This document shows, piece after piece, positions 1 to 13,029 of a stretch of 64,000 bases of DNA. The stretch is from Acanthococcus lagerstroemiae. Lineage: Eukaryota > Arthropoda > Insecta > Hemiptera > Eriococcidae. The DNA lies in the NCBI GenBank assembly GCA_031841125.1, contig CM063110.1:26345626-26409625 (forward strand), written 5' to 3'. A program made the position numbers and the translations under genes. Positions within the stretch are counted from its first letter, which is position 1. Each line of letters begins with the position of its first letter. The notes below the pieces were generated by a model. It saw only the letters and a list, made by a program, of their open reading frames with translations, searched no databases and was not told the origin of the DNA.

Positions 1-39
1 AATTTTTAATTTTCAATACAAAAAAAAAAAAAAAAAGGA

Positions 40-365
40 AAAAAGTTCAACAATTTTTACATTGACAAAGGGTATGAGGGTAAGTATTCACCAAAATTAA
101 ACGTATTATATATCATTTTGTAGGAAAGTTTACGCTCTACAACATTCATTTAAAAATTTTTTTCCATACCTTTATTCCTGGGAAAATATTCTGGAAAAAC
201 TGATCTTTAGGGTAAGCACCATTCTTTTTGCGCCATAATGAGCGTAACTATTGACCAACGTTAGATATACTATATCATTTTGTAGGCAATTTTATGTTCT
301 ACAACTTTACCTGAAACATTTTTCTCTAAACTGTAATTCTGAAGAGATAATCGCAAAAAACTGAT
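40..365. repeat. Degenerate tandem repeat, period about 162 bp
   Basis: Two diverged copies can be aligned on the shared block ATCATTTTGTAGG (starting at 112 and 274), followed in each by a TCTACAAC motif and later by AAAAACTGAT. A third copy seems to begin near 350 (AAAAAACTGATTTGCG) and then fades. The array may extend left of the window. No open frame spans the units. This looks like a decayed minisatellite or duplicated element tail. Confidence 0.6.
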
Positions 366-1194
366 TTGCGTGTGCAACTCTCATTACACATTGTTGGCAC
401 ACATTTCTACAGTGGGTAGAACTCTAAATCAGCTTTATATGGGTTTCAAAACAACCCTAAAAAGTGGCTTGCTTTAATCACGACATGCAAGCTTTTTCTT
501 AATTTCTTAAGAACGCCCTCACTATTTATGAACGCGCCATCAACAAGTTGATGGACGAAGAAAAAAGCAGACGACCCTTAACAAATTTTTTGTCATGAAA
601 CCTAAAGTTACATAAATATGTAGGTAGTATACGAGGTATACGATAATGTATACGCGGTTCGGTTGTTTACATTTTCTTTACTGCGTATATTCAGCTAGTC
701 TTATACTGAATTAATAAATTTTTTTAACGCATTTCGAACATCAACAATCGGTTAACTGAGACATGACACTTGAGTCCCAAAGTGTTTCTAATAAGCGATG
801 TCTACTGTATTACGTATATTTTTCTCGAAAAATTACACTCGGCAAATTTTGACTGAAAGCTAACCCAACCGTTGGCTATAATCAGGAGATATTCGACAAA
901 ACAAGGACGTAGATAAAGGGGGTTCTGAGGGTCTGGATTCTCTCTCAGCAAAGGAAATAGGGGTTTCCCAAGAGTTATGCGAGGCAAATCTTGGGAGGAG
1001 GGTGTAAAGGGTAGGGTAGGATAGAGAAAAAAAGTTGTAGACCACCTTCTATAACGGAGCTATTATTTACGCCTTTACTACGGCAAAATCTAAAAATAGG
1101 GGCTTTGAGACTAGTGAATTCCAAAGTTATTTATTTCTTTATCACTAACGAGATGCTTACAGCTGCATTTGGCTATGCTCTCTTACGATAATAT
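366..1194. other. No gene recognised
   Basis: AT-rich sequence with stops in all frames. Short antisense frames at 802-1045 show no domain I recognise. No terminal repeats or target duplications were found. Confidence 0.5.
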
Positions 1195-1196
1195 TA

Positions 1197-2081
1197 CAGT
1201 GAAACCTCGATAAGTGAAATCCGAAGGAAAGAGAAGAAATGTTGCAGTTATCGAGTTCTTCAATTTACGGGGTTTTCAGTTACGCAGGTTATCGTCAGCT
1301 AAATTTTCAATTAACGAGTTTTTCTGCCAAAAAATTTTCATTTTCATTTAAAATACAGTAATTGTCTAATTTTCAATTATGTAACGATTTTTTCTACCAA
1401 AAAAGTTTAATTTTCATTCAAAATAATTGTTTATCGTTTTTTGTTCATAATGAACGCTGTTTTTGGCGAATATTTGCACATCAATGAGATTTGAAAAGAA
1501 GGTATCAGGAACATTATCCTTTACTTCGATAAACTGCATTACAGTTTGTACTGCTTTAAGAGCCAAATTTGGCTGCTATATCTGACCTCGAATTTTTTTA
1601 AAGTTCTTCAAGCACAGTCACTTTATCCGCCACTGAAAGTACAGTCAATTTACATTTGCCGGACATATTTCATCACCAACACTTCACACTGTAAAACTGC
1701 ATTCATATGTGTACAATATACTATTGCGTAAGAAGTGAAAACGTCAATCTTGGTAAAGAGGCATGAATTGACAAGATCAAGAAAGACTGAGTCGTGATGG
1801 GCGGGTAGAAAAGACTAACTATTTCACTTACAGAGGTTGATATGGTCACATTTCATTTATAAAGGTTTACCATGAAAAATGCGACTAATTTCAGTAAATA
1901 TGTACACATATATGTACATATTGCTACTCCGACGAAAAAATCTATTTCACTTATCGAGGGGCTACCTTCATTTGTCAAAGTAAATTTACATGTAAAATCA
2001 TTGAAGGTGAAGGGAAGACAATTTTCCTTCCACTTACCGAGTTCTTCAGTTATCGCGGTTTCATTTATCGAGGTTTTACTG
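1197..2081. mobile_element. Tc1/mariner-like non-autonomous element, 885 bp
   Basis: The left end CAGTGAAACCTCGATAAG (1197-1214) is mirrored by CTTATCGAGG-type sequence at the right end (2059-2081). The terminal inverted repeats match at 21 of 23 positions. Both ends are flanked by TA (1195-1196 and 2082-2083), the target duplication used by Tc1/mariner elements. Subterminal motifs such as TATCGAGTTCTTCA and TTAACGAG recur inside, and 1285-1345 and 1365-1420 are a diverged internal duplication. No intact transposase frame is present. The CAGT terminus suggests a pogo/Tigger-type member, but that is inference. Confidence 0.8.
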
Positions 2082-2083
2082 TA

Positions 2084-2640
2084 TATTAATTTACAATTAT
2101 ATTTCTTTTTAATCGACCCTAGGATGTTCAGTAGGCGGCTAATCTGAGTTTGGACGTGATTTCTTTCCACAGACTGGTTGGAATTTCCCCAAAATTGGAA
2201 GAAAAAAATTAGAAAAAGTTTTGAACCACAAAATATAATTTTGAGCCTCTCTGTCATGAGTGATATGAAAAATCAGTTTTGCATTTTGAAAGTAGCCAGT
2301 TTTTAAACATCAATAACTTGAGACCGAATGAATATTTTGTCAAACGATTTCACGGGTATTCTACCGGGATAGACTAGAGCCATTGACGCCAGTTTGGTCA
2401 AAATTGAAAGGGTCAACGACAAAACGTGCCATTTTTCAAACTGACATGGAATAATCCAAGTATAACTTTCGTTTCTTTCAATTTCTGAAAATATAGAAGT
2501 CGGTTTGAATTTAGGTTTTACGCTCATGCTCCGACAATGAAATTTTTCGTATCACTGCTCATTAAACTATTAATACATGTTTACGTAACATACATATATT
2601 AGCATATTCTCGTCGGTAAAATTTCTTTCAAAAACCTGCA
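2084..2640. other. No gene recognised
   Basis: AT-rich spacer with no convincing coding sequence, terminal repeat or tandem repeat. Confidence 0.5.
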
Positions 2641-3860
2641 CATCTGCATCCGTCTAATTTTAACTTAAATTTATCCAAAAGAGAAATAATTTTTCCATTT
2701 TCGAACTGTTTTCTAATTGGTTCAAAAAGAAGTGAGGAACACGCTTCCTGACAAGTTCGCGATTAAATCCGCAAATACGCCGCACCGAACCCCGCCACAC
2801 CGGTAAGTCGATGCTCGATGGCCTTGTTAGGTCAACAATCGTATAATCGGCGGTTGCTGCCGATTGTAATAAATTAATCATTTTACGTGCGGGCATAAAA
2901 ACGTCATATCTTTTCGGCTAGGATGATGCGTTTTTGCAGGAAGCCGTAAAAGCATGCAACTTGTAGTAAGCCGCGTGCGAAACCGACAAAAGCGCAAAAC
3001 CAGGAAGAAAAGAAAGACAGACCGCAGAGGACGAATCGCTGTCGTCAAGCTTGTCAATAAAAATGGTCGTACGTTACGTAGCGTGAAAAATTATTTTCTA
3101 CGAAATCTGGTGAACGCTTTTAACCTTCGAATCACGATCGTCAGACATGAACGTGCATCAACGATTTCTACAAAATTAGCGCAGTTTGCTTCCGCCAGAC
3201 GTGCCGCAGACCGGAGAGACAACGCAATGTCCTCTGCTAACAAACACAGCGGAGAGAGAAGAAAATTCTATCCAGTCATCTCAATACTTTCCCAAGCGTG
3301 CTTTCATTTGGCGGTATAATGATTGGACACCTCGTATACGCGGTGCGTCGAGCTCGAGCTGCCGGCAGCTTGCGTAACCCGGATCAAGTATGGGTGTAGC
3401 ACCTCTCGGCAGCCAGAAGACGAAGGTCCATCAGCCGTATAATTTGATCGTCTGTCCGCAAAACCAAGTTAGAGCATACGAACAGAAAAGCAGGCCGGCA
3501 TAATTACCCGGTTGTAGGCCATGACCGCCAAAATGTTAGCGCCGGCTGTTGCGGCGATGTCTGACGTACTCGCGGCTAACGCTTCGCCGCGCACTGCATC
3601 GATCGCACCGCATTGAGTTAACAAATGTATTCAGCTGATGGAGCTCTTCGACATTGCGTGATGTGACTTCCATCGCCTGCGGAGATGCAGTTCCATCTAA
3701 CTGTGCCCGTTAAATGGCTCGGATTTACGACCAGAGGTTCGATCGTCTTTCGTGTCCCGAAAGTTTTAGCGCACATCCGTCGAAGGTCACGATTGTTTAT
3801 TCTTGCTGAAATAATACTACAGTTCATCGTTCTTTTTACAAAATTCGGTACGATGACCGG
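2641..3860. other. CpG-rich block of unknown role
   Basis: This stretch is visibly richer in G+C and CpG than its surroundings, for example around 2760-2900, 3340-3420 and 3530-3610. It resembles the CpG-rich block that carries the ABCG promoter near 50.5-51.5 kb. It could be a promoter or untranslated first exon, but no TATA box, paired splice sites or conserved protein were found. A 121-codon plus-strand frame at 2954-3319 is arginine-rich and basic at its start and matches no family I know. I treat it as probably non-coding. Confidence 0.3.
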
Positions 3861-4582
3861 GAGTGTACGGGTTTCTTAATTTGCTACTCTGATTTCCCCT
3901 TTCTCATGTCGACTGTCGTAGAGCGAGACCAACCCAACCCTCTTGAGGTTTTAGACGATTCCAGGAGAAGTTGAAAAATCTTCTGAACATCTTTCGAATT
4001 CATAAAGGCCAAAAGAAGGGCTTAGTAGGCTTATCCAATCCCCTCCCCCATCCTCAATGCACTAACAATTATTTCATATAAGGTTTATAAATTATATTAC
4101 GAGGAGAGGAAGGAGCGGGCAATTTATGAAATTTGTGTAAGACGCTCAAGAATATATGTTTTTCTTAAATTTGCCCCTCTGATTTCCCTTTCCTTCTGTC
4201 GACTGCCATATACAGCGAGACCAACTCTTTTGAGATTTTAGAAGATTCCAGAAGTTGTAAAATCTTCTGATTTTTGAACTCATAGGCGTTAAAAGAAGAG
4301 CTTAGGAGGCTTACCCAACCCCCTCCCCATCTCCAACGCACCAACAATCATCTCATAGAAAACTTATAAAATTATATTACGTGGAGAGGAAAAAGCGGGC
4401 GCTGTATGAAATTTGTGTAGGATCTTGGGAGGCTTACCCCCTCTCCTCCCCATCCACAATGCACCAACAATCATCTCATAGAAAATTTAGAAATTATATT
4501 ACGAGAAGGGAAGGAGCCAACGCTTAATGGAAGTTGTGTACGATGATCATGAATGGTCGGTTTTCTTGAATTTACTTCTCTG

Positions 4583-4852
4583 CAAGGTAGCCACTTTTTT
4601 TTTTATTGTTAGTGGTTTTCCAGACCAATTTTACAAATTGTCCCTGACATATCTTAAACTGGTATTATACATAGCTTGGAGAATATGTCCTATTTGAGAT
4701 AAAATTTGATATTCATTAACTACTATGAAAATTTTGTGTTGTATTCATTAACTCTCATTATTCTCAAAAAGTTCCTGATTTCATAAATATTACAGCAACT
4801 TCCTATCACTTTTTTCTGACTTTTCCTGGTTTTCCAGAAAGTGACTAACCTG
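4583..4852. mobile_element. Miniature inverted-repeat element inserted in array unit
   Basis: This 270-bp insertion begins CAAGGTAGCCACTTT and ends AAAGTGACTAACCTG. These are diverged forms of the CAGGGTTGCCACTTT / AAAGTGGCAACCCTG ends seen intact at 63619-63992. It is flanked by CTCTG on both sides (4578-4582 and 4853-4857). Array units without the element carry a single CTCTG at the same point (3887-3891, 4177-4181), so this is a 5-bp target-site duplication. Confidence 0.8.
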
Positions 4853-5156
4853 CTCTGATTGCTCCTCCCTCCAGTCGATTGTCATACACCGAGATAAACC
4901 TTCTTGAGATTTCAGAAGATTCCAAGACACGTTGGAAAACCTTCAGAATGTTTCCTGAATTTACAGGTACCAGAATGAGGACATGAGAGGCTTAGCCAAC
5001 CTCTCCCCCTTCCCCCTCCACCCATCTCAAAATGAATTAACAATCATCCTATAGAGGATTTATAAATTATATTACGAGGAGAGGAAGGAGCGGGCGATTT
5101 ATGAAATTTGTGTACAATGATCAAGAATGTTAGGTTTTCTTAAATTTACTTCGCTA

Positions 5157-5454
5157 CAGAGTAGCCACGTTTTTTTAGAACGATTCTCCCTATTTTTTCC
5201 GGTTTTCCAGACCAAGTATCCAAATTTTCCCTGACATTTATTTAGCCAGTATTATACACGCCTTTGAGAATACGTGTACTATTCAAGATAAAGTTTGATA
5301 TTCATTAACTACTTTGAAAATTGTGGGCATTCTTTAATTATCATTATTCTCAAGAAAGTCCCTGATTTTGATCAAAATTATAGCACCTTCATGATTTTTC
5401 CAGACTAGTAAAATTTTCTGATTTTTCCCTGTTTTCCAGAAATTGACTACCTTG
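5157..5454. mobile_element. Second copy of the array-borne miniature element
   Basis: This 298-bp copy (CAGAGTAGCCAC start, GACTACCTTG end) sits at the same position of the array unit as the one at 4583. The right flank is CTCTG, and the left flank CGCTA is a mutated version of it. Since unit sequence and insertion point are shared, the two copies probably arose by duplication of an already occupied unit rather than by two insertions. Confidence 0.75.
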
Positions 5455-6770
5455 CTCTGATTTCCTCTCCCTCCTGTCGACTGCCATACAGCGAGACAAA
5501 CCCTCTTGAGGTTTTAGAAGATTCCAGGAGACGTAAGGAAATCTTCTGAATACCTCCTTTTACTAGACCGAACAACATGGATATTATTATTTTGTGTTTG
5601 TTCGGTGGGAAGCACGGTTTGAAAACTATAAAATGAAGAAATACTTAAAACCAGCTACATGCGTGGACTATTGTGTAGTTTTCATGTCAAGCACATGGAG
5701 AATGACCCAAATGATGTTGTTCTCAAATGAAAATTAAACCTACCTCAATATCAAAAATTTTCAATGAACTCACATCCGAAGATTTAGTAAGACTCTTGAA
5801 AAATTTTATTCTCCTTAAATAAGTAATTAAAGAATTATGACAAAGATTTTTTTGGGGAAAAAAGTCGAAATCCAAAAAAATTGACATAGGTGCCAAAATG
5901 GCTTGGGAGGTCTAGCCAACCTCCTCTCCATTCCAAATTAACTAAGAATTATCTCATAGAAAATTTCAAAATTACATCACGAGGATACGAAGATGCAGAA
6001 CCATGCCATAGAAATTCGAGAGCGAAGAGATACACATATCTCCTGAAGTCACAGGCGCCAAAAAAAGGGCTCGGAAAGTTTAACAACTCCCCCTCCCCCC
6101 ATCCGAAATGCACTAACAATCATTCCATAAAAAAATTTAAAAATCACATCACGAGGAGATGAAAAAGCGGAACCATATACTATAGAAATTCGAGAGCGAA
6201 GAGAAAGAAAAACATTTTAGCTCTACAAGAACAACACTTATTTCACTTTGTTTTTCTTGTTTTCACAAAAAACAGTGATACATTTTGGTAAACAATACAT
6301 CCCGGATACCGATTTTTTTTTAAAAGAAATATTTCAGTCTGTACGCAAAGGAGTTGAAGTTTGACATTAGATCCTCAATGAGAAAAACTATAATCTACGA
6401 GGTTTCAGAAGATTCCAGAAATTAGAAGATCACTCCTGAAGCCACCGGCGCCGAAAGAAGGGCTTGGAAGAATCAACGACCCCCCCCCCATCCTCAGCGC
6501 ACTAACAATCATCCCATAGAAAATTTAAAAATGACATTACGAGGAGAGGAAGAGGCGGAGCCATGATATAGAAATTCGAGGGTGATAAGAAAGAAAAGCA
6601 TTTTGGCCCCACTACTAAGTGGCACCCATTTCACTTTTTTATTTTCTTGCTTTTACAAAAAACAGAGATATATTTCGGTATAAAATCCATTCCGGAAGCC
6701 AATACTTTTTTTTTGAAAAAGAAACATTTCAAGCAGGCACGCAAACTGGTTCAAATTCACCTTTTAAAAA

Positions 6771-7890
6771 GTAGAGTTTTTCAAAAAACAACAAAAGACT
6801 TGAATGGAAATTAAAAAATCGAGTGAAGTAAACGTGGGCTCCAAACCAGGGTTGTTGGGGGCGTCTATTGATGAAATTATGTCCTTTACGCAATATATCA
6901 ATTAAATAAATGGCCAATGAATGGCACATGTGACTTATTTTCAAGTATTTTTGACACATTCTATCATCAAAGAATCCATGTGTTAATAGCTTCTAATACA
7001 TCAATTGTGGCATAACTCATTTTAGTCTTAAGCCGTACTCAGAAAGCCCTTTAGGGGGCTAAACCTGTAATACTGAAGGTTTAATACGTGAACTCAGATT
7101 GTAGTTCCCTGTGGAGCCTTCTGGATAGAAGTTATTGCTGGAAAGACTCCACAATGGACTCAGCGACGTGAGAAAACTCATGTTTAATAAACCTGATGCC
7201 CAAATTTGGAGTCTTCACGAAGTACATATATATGTATGTTGCTTGTTGAAGCAAAAGTCAAAAATCGAATAAAAGAAAAATGTAATAAATGCTACCTAAC
7301 CTTAATACATACTAAAAAATTCAAAATGGTCAGTGCCCTTTCCGACGACTTCAAAATGATTATCACAAAACAGTTCTCAATATTCAATGCCATTGATACT
7401 TGGTCGACATGATTACTGAAGCGGGTTGAAGAACAACTGAGTACCGGCTCTTCAGAATGTCCTGTGTGCGGTTAGGACCCAAAGACCTTTTTGCAAACAT
7501 TTCTTAAAATGATTCAGTGGGTTCACGACGTTCGGTTCTTGAAAATTACATCTCGACTTGACTTTCCATATCAAAGACATTAATGATGCATCGTGAGACT
7601 GACGAACATGTTCATTTATAAGGCCATTTTAGCTACAACTCCTACTCAGCAGACTCCATTGAGTGTTACCACCTAAAATATTAAATGTCGAATATGTGAG
7701 CGCGGTGATATTAAACAAAAGATTTCTCGAGTCGCTGAGTTCATTCTTGTGACCATTTCAGCTGCAATCCTCCACAAAAAGCTCCACACAGAGCTAAAAC
7801 CTAAAATTGTTAAAGTTGAAAAAGTGAGCTCAGGTTTTCCTATGATGCCATGGGTTGCGGCTAAAACGACTCTAATAATCAACTCTGCGA
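6771..7890. other. No gene recognised; one dispersed-repeat fragment
   Basis: Mostly unique AT-rich sequence. Positions 7099-7190 (TGTAGTTCCCTGTGGAGCC onward) resemble 8209-8315 and, more weakly, 56748-56860, so they are a decayed dispersed repeat. Open frames here match nothing I know. Confidence 0.5.
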
Positions 7891-8167
7891 CAGGGACGTA
7901 CCGGAGAGTTTTTCTGGGGGGGGGGGCAGACAAACATTGTGAACATCCCAACTGACTCTATTCAAAATTCCCAAGTATCAAACAAAATTTTTTTAGATTG
8001 GCTTCGGAAAAAAAAGAATTGACTTGTTGGATTTTTTCCAACTTTTGATCCATCTACTAAAATTTCACAACTCGTCCCGGACTGGAATGGTAAATTTTTC
8101 CAACTGCTTAGAGAAAAATTCCTACGGGGTAAGTTACCCCCTTCTCCCCACTATCGGCACGTCCCTG
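7891..8167. mobile_element. hAT-like miniature element, GACGT family, copy A
   Basis: The left end is CAGGGACGTACCGGAGAG and the right end is CTATCGGCACGTCCCTG. These inverted ends match copies at 27254-27479 and 47121-47438, as does interior text such as CCCAACTGACTC, AAAATTCCCAA and a G-run. No clear 8-bp duplication survives (CTCTGCGA versus ATGTCTGA). Identification rests on the shared family and on the perfect duplication of the 27-kb copy. Non-coding. Confidence 0.7.
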
Positions 8168-8208
8168 ATGTCTGATATCGTTAACACCCAACTAAATTTC
8201 AGTCATTC

Positions 8209-8315
8209 AATTGTAGCTCCCTGTGGAGCCTACTGTGTAGAGGTTACAGCTAGAGTGACTTTGGAAATGAACTCAGTAATTCATGTAACCTTATAACTGA
8301 TATACTGGAAGACAA
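8209..8315. repeat. Short dispersed repeat (with 7099-7190 and 56748-56860)
   Basis: The three sites share a diverged text: a CCTGTGGAGCC or similar block, then GTTACAGCTA-like, GAAATGAACT and a GATATATTGGAAG-like block. The ends are undefined and no coding potential is shared. Confidence 0.45.
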
Positions 8316-8424
8316 TAACACAAATTTTTATGTACCGACTCAAATGAATTCTTTGGGGGTCGGGGCGCCTCTAGAAAAACCTCAAAAATAGGTTCAACAT
8401 ATCCAAAAACCATAGACAAAGATT

Positions 8425-8665
8425 ATCACGCGATATTTATTTGATTAACATCGAGTGGATATTCTTTCATCAGTAAGCCGTAACCGATCTATTTTGGAGC
8501 CCCTGTGCCACCACTACACGAAATTTTTTCAAAAAATGTCCTGTCGAATTTTTTTTTTTTTTGTGAAGAAGAATAAATTGTTATTTGTTTTAGTCGGATC
8601 ACTTTTTCCCCCCAGAAACTCTATTAGCAGGATGAATTAAAGGAAAATTGCAGTTTTTTTAAAAA
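8425..8665. repeat. Dispersed repeat, partner of 34605-34830
   Basis: Collinear matches with the 34.6-kb site include TTTATTTGATTAACAT, CATCAGTA, ACACGAAATT, TTTAGTCGGAT and AAGGAAAATTGCA, in the same order and spacing. The copies are diverged and neither has an open frame across the match. Type of element unknown. Confidence 0.6.
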
Positions 8666-11600
8666 TGAATGTTACATCTTAACAGTGTTCAATATTCTGC
8701 TGGAGAATAAACAGAAACTTGACGTGTGAAACACCAGTGAAAAAAAATTTAACAAAAATCGCAATGAATTCTAGCAAGTTACTGATGACAAATCGTGTAG
8801 TCTTCAACAACAAATTATAATAATTTGTGCTATTTTCTGGTGTAAGAGTTACCGTTATTTATAGTTGAAAGATTCATGCATTGATTTATGTCAAAGGCTG
8901 ATTAGAATTTCTTGTAATTTCTATGGCAGTTCCTTCTCAGTGCAAAACAAACTTAGAGGACCGGGGAGATGCGCTCTTCTGTTCATTCTGAATTGCAACA
9001 TCAGAAAAAGTGTCAAATTTTTTCCTCTTCCTCCTTTCAATTTTTTTATGTTTGTTTGCAATCTAAGGAACGAAATGGTAGGGTTAACCCAATAACATAT
9101 CCTTCCCTTGTGTTTGGCTACGGACGATAGCGGAGATACATAAATTAGTGGTGGAAATCGGATTAACTTGTGACATTAAGAAACTTCCTCAAATTGATTT
9201 TCAAACAAGGGTGCAACAACTGGGATACGGGAGTTTTTCCAGTGTTATTCAAAAATTCGAAACTCGGCAAATTCTAGCACCCAGTCAGCAAAATTAATAC
9301 ATTAAGGATTTTTCTGTTAGATTTCAAGTATAATTTTTTACTTTTTAGTGATATTCTTGCAGTCTAATACCCTGATCTTCCCCCGACAAAAAAGTTGCTA
9401 GCCACGGCCTTCTGCCCTCAAGTTTCTAATTACTTTGAAAATCTCATAATTCCCGAAGTATCACGAAGTTGACAATAAATACGCAGATGTATGCAAGATT
9501 TTTTTTTATACTTAATTCCAGAAACTAACGACCGCCAACCTACCACGTGAAACGGAAACGCATTTAAAATACTGAAAGAATACAAAATTCAGGATGCACG
9601 TAAGATAAACAGTCTTTAAAAACTTACTATTTAAAGTCAGGAAATATTTTTTTGCATTTTATTTTATTCGTAAATATTATTTCGTTGAATGCGAAATAGA
9701 GTGCGCAAATTTTTGTGGACTCTTTCCGTATAATTTAATTTACGACAGTGTACTAGCCAAGGATGTGAACGATAACAGGTTACGAATACATTTATAAATC
9801 ACCGACTAAAAGATAGGTATAATAAAAGATGCTCAAGAAAAATACATTTATATTTTTTATGGCGCTATTTCAACTTTTCCAGGGTTGCTTGCACACGTAT
9901 GTTTGTAAGTAGAGTTATAATAAGTTAATCTAATTGAAACATGAAGTACCTAACTAGGAAGACATTTTCTGTGTATTTTAACGTCTCATGTAAGATCAAA
10001 CGGTAGTACGGAGCTAGAAGATTAAATTGGATTTTACGATCGATGTATGTAGCAGCTCCAGTGTATAATACAACCGTATGAACGCCCCTAGAAGTTTAGT
10101 AAAATAGTACCGTAAAATTGATACGATGCTTAAACAATAATGGTTGCATTTAAAATTACTATTCTGTGTAGGTGTAGGTACAGTAATAAATTAAACTTCA
10201 AACACCCATTTAAACTAGATTACATGAGTCATCCATCATGTGATAGAATGTCTCTACAAGTAATTATGGTCTGTGATCTAAGAATACCTACTTTACATGA
10301 CAATGCTACATTTTATTTGCTACTCGGGCTTACATTCAAGTGTACTCTTTGGAAGTTTGTGGGAGGACGGGGGGGGGGATGCATATTCTTGTCACTGAGG
10401 TCTAGACCAAAATTTTTCCAAATCGAAAATTGTCGCAGGTCAATAGTAAACTTATTATTGCAGTATTTCTCACAACAATAGAAGCTCAAATGACGAAGCC
10501 TAAAACACATTTTATAATTACAGTTTTCATTTTGATAATACAGTTTATAATTCGCATTGCATTGTTTTTTCTGGATGAAAAATTATCAAGTAATTTGAAC
10601 ATAACATGACACTTTGAAGAAAACAATATTGACGACGTCGTTAACTATTTTTCGCTGAATCGTCGAATTGATGCTAACCGAGTCTACAATATTTGACCTG
10701 TTGAGTAAGTCAGAGTACTGTGGTACTAAAATTTTTCACGCAAGCTTTTTCACAAGTCGTACCTGCTTGCGTGCGTACGTTTAAATATACTGAAAACATC
10801 GATACTAATTCACCTTAGGCAAGTTTCTTTTCTACCGTGCATTAAGAGGATCGCCCTGGCTTTTTTCCTTTGAATGAAAATATTGCTGAAGTATCAAAAC
10901 ACACGGGTAGGCGCATAGACTTAATGGAGCATGGTACGTTATGAAATTGACCTACTGACTCAAAATTACATTTAAAGTAGTCAAGCCGATATCCAGTGCG
11001 ATACCAAGAATCTTGGAAATCGCACACAACTAGGCGCGCACGTTGACAAGGAAGAATGAATTCTTCTACCATATAATTTATGGTTGAGAAGACTTCCTTA
11101 AGACGTAATTTGTACTTAGAAGTTTAATACATCGGCATTCTTTTCGAAACAAGGTTACATTGTGGTTCTGAACATGTCCATTTCTTTATTTTTCCATTTT
11201 TTATAAAGAATCTGTTCTTGATCGGGAAGGAGTCATGAAAAGTTCCAACGCCTATTCTATGCTTTTTTGGACCTGCTCAAATTAGAAAATTGTCCGTTTT
11301 ATCATCATTTTTCATTGCTTTTACCCCCTCTCCTCCGCCTCCACCAAGAAAATATACAATCTCATTTCAGGTCTGTGATATTTTAAACTCGAAAATTTTT
11401 TTAAATAATTACGACAGAAAAAATTTTCTCTTACGTTACTAAAGGTGAAAAACGATACCAATCGGTTAGGGTATTGAAGATTTCAAAATTTTTTTATTCT
11501 CATTTTCAATAGTATTCTCAAAACCAGTTTTTTTAAAAATAAATACAAATTTTTAAACGTATGTACCTACTGTTGTGTTTTGAAACTGCTCAACATTTTT

Positions 11601-13021
11601 TGGAGGTGCCCAACAAATTTTTGGTACCGTCCGTCAGAATAGCAGTTGAAATGTTCAGGGAACAGGATGATGTTTACCTATAGCAAATTTTTAAATTTAT
11701 TTTTTCTGAATTTCTTTCAAGTAACGAGCCTTTTTCACTGACATCAGTGCTAACTATCGAGACCTTATATTAAAAGTTACACTCTAAAAAGCTCACATAG
11801 GACCGTAGGGTAAATTGAAAATTAGGTTCATACCAATACGCAAATGTGACAATTTTTGGTATGGTCTGCTCCCAATAGATAAATTTCTTATTTTAGGTGT
11901 AAAAATGGACTAGATTACATAATTTTGAAATTGGAAAATGTTCAAGGGTTCTCCATGGAATGTGAAGTTTAACACAAGATTTTCAATAAGAAAATCTACA
12001 ATAATTATTTTGCTTCAAAAAATATCCTAAAAATAAAGTTCGACTAAAAAATTTAGCTTCAGTACGGTAATGTGTTCTCATGAGCTTGATAATGAGGTGC
12101 TTGCGCTAATGCTCAAGAATTTTTGTTTTTATGGTCAAAGAATCCAGTTATAATTTTGGAAAAAAGTGAACTTCGTACATCAGTATGTAGCAGAAAAAAA
12201 AAGTGTTAAATATAATGAATTCATTAATAAACCTCATTTAGTCCTATTTCCCTCCTCAAAGACCCTTAAGGGGGAGTAGACCAAGGAATTATAGATGGCT
12301 CTCTCATGTTTATCGGGAATTGGATTTTCAGGATCGCTGAACTGATTTTTGAGATTATTCAAGTTGCAACTCTCTGCCATAATGCTAAGGCTAAAATAGA
12401 AAATATTCAGATTACATGAGCTAACATCAAATGTGTCAATAATAAAGAAGAAGTTGCACCCAGATGAAGTGAACAAAAAAATAATAATAAATCGCTACCA
12501 ATTACGATGAATACGAGTCTGAGATTATATAAACGACCAAATGAGTTATCATTATTTATCAAGGTAGTAGTTGCAAAAGGACAGTTTTGGCTTATGTTAT
12601 TGACCCATCAATTCATTAATTTGTAAATGGCAGATGGGGGCGGGATCGGTGGTTTTTTCACGGCTTGGTCTTTTTTTTTCTAGTTTCTTTTTCTACTTTT
12701 CATTTGTTTTTTTTATTCATTTTTATTTTGTTTTTATATTTCTCATTTCTGATTTTCCTTTTCCAAATTGTTCTAGTAGTTTTTTCTCATTTTACATTTT
12801 TTTAATCTGCGTAAGTACTCAAAAAATTCAAAAAAATATTATAATACAGCCTCGAACCAAGCTTCGCTCAGTGAGTGCAACAAAAATAAGACACAAATAA
12901 AATTTTCATTTTCATTTCATTTCATTTTCATCAATGTCACGCAGTGGTTGTACGGAGGTCGCTGGCCATTTTCTACCGAGTTCATTGACCACTTCCACCG
13001 GGTTATTGACTTTTGTTGATC
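8666..13021. other. No gene recognised (4.4 kb)
   Basis: AT-rich sequence with homopolymer runs, including a G-run near 10370. Frames such as 10140-10481 (+) and 10842-11072 (-) have low-complexity or random-looking translations without domains. No terminal repeats or target duplications were found. Confidence 0.5.
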
Positions 13022-13029
13022 AGCTGACT

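Larger units (their letters stand above)
3887..6770. repeat. Diverged tandem array, unit about 290 bp, with insertions
   Basis: Repeated landmarks recur in fixed order: CTCTGATTTCCC, then GTCGACTG, then GATTCCAG, a C-rich tract, CACTAACAATCAT, TATTACGAGGAGAGGAAG and GAAATTTGTGTA. The CTCTG landmark recurs at 3887 and 4177, giving a 290-bp unit. Later units are longer because they contain miniature elements (4583-4852, 5157-5454) or unrelated sequence (about 5550-5885). From 5890 the units change flavour (ATTCGAGAGCGAAGAG, ACAAAAAACAG), with a period near 395 bp up to about 6770. No protein is conserved between units, so this is a satellite-like or segmentally duplicated non-coding array. Confidence 0.75.

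Noticed and set aside
2954..3319. Arginine-rich 121-codon frame
   Set aside because: No domain, no splice context; basic composition is expected from CGN/AGA codons in a CpG-rich block.
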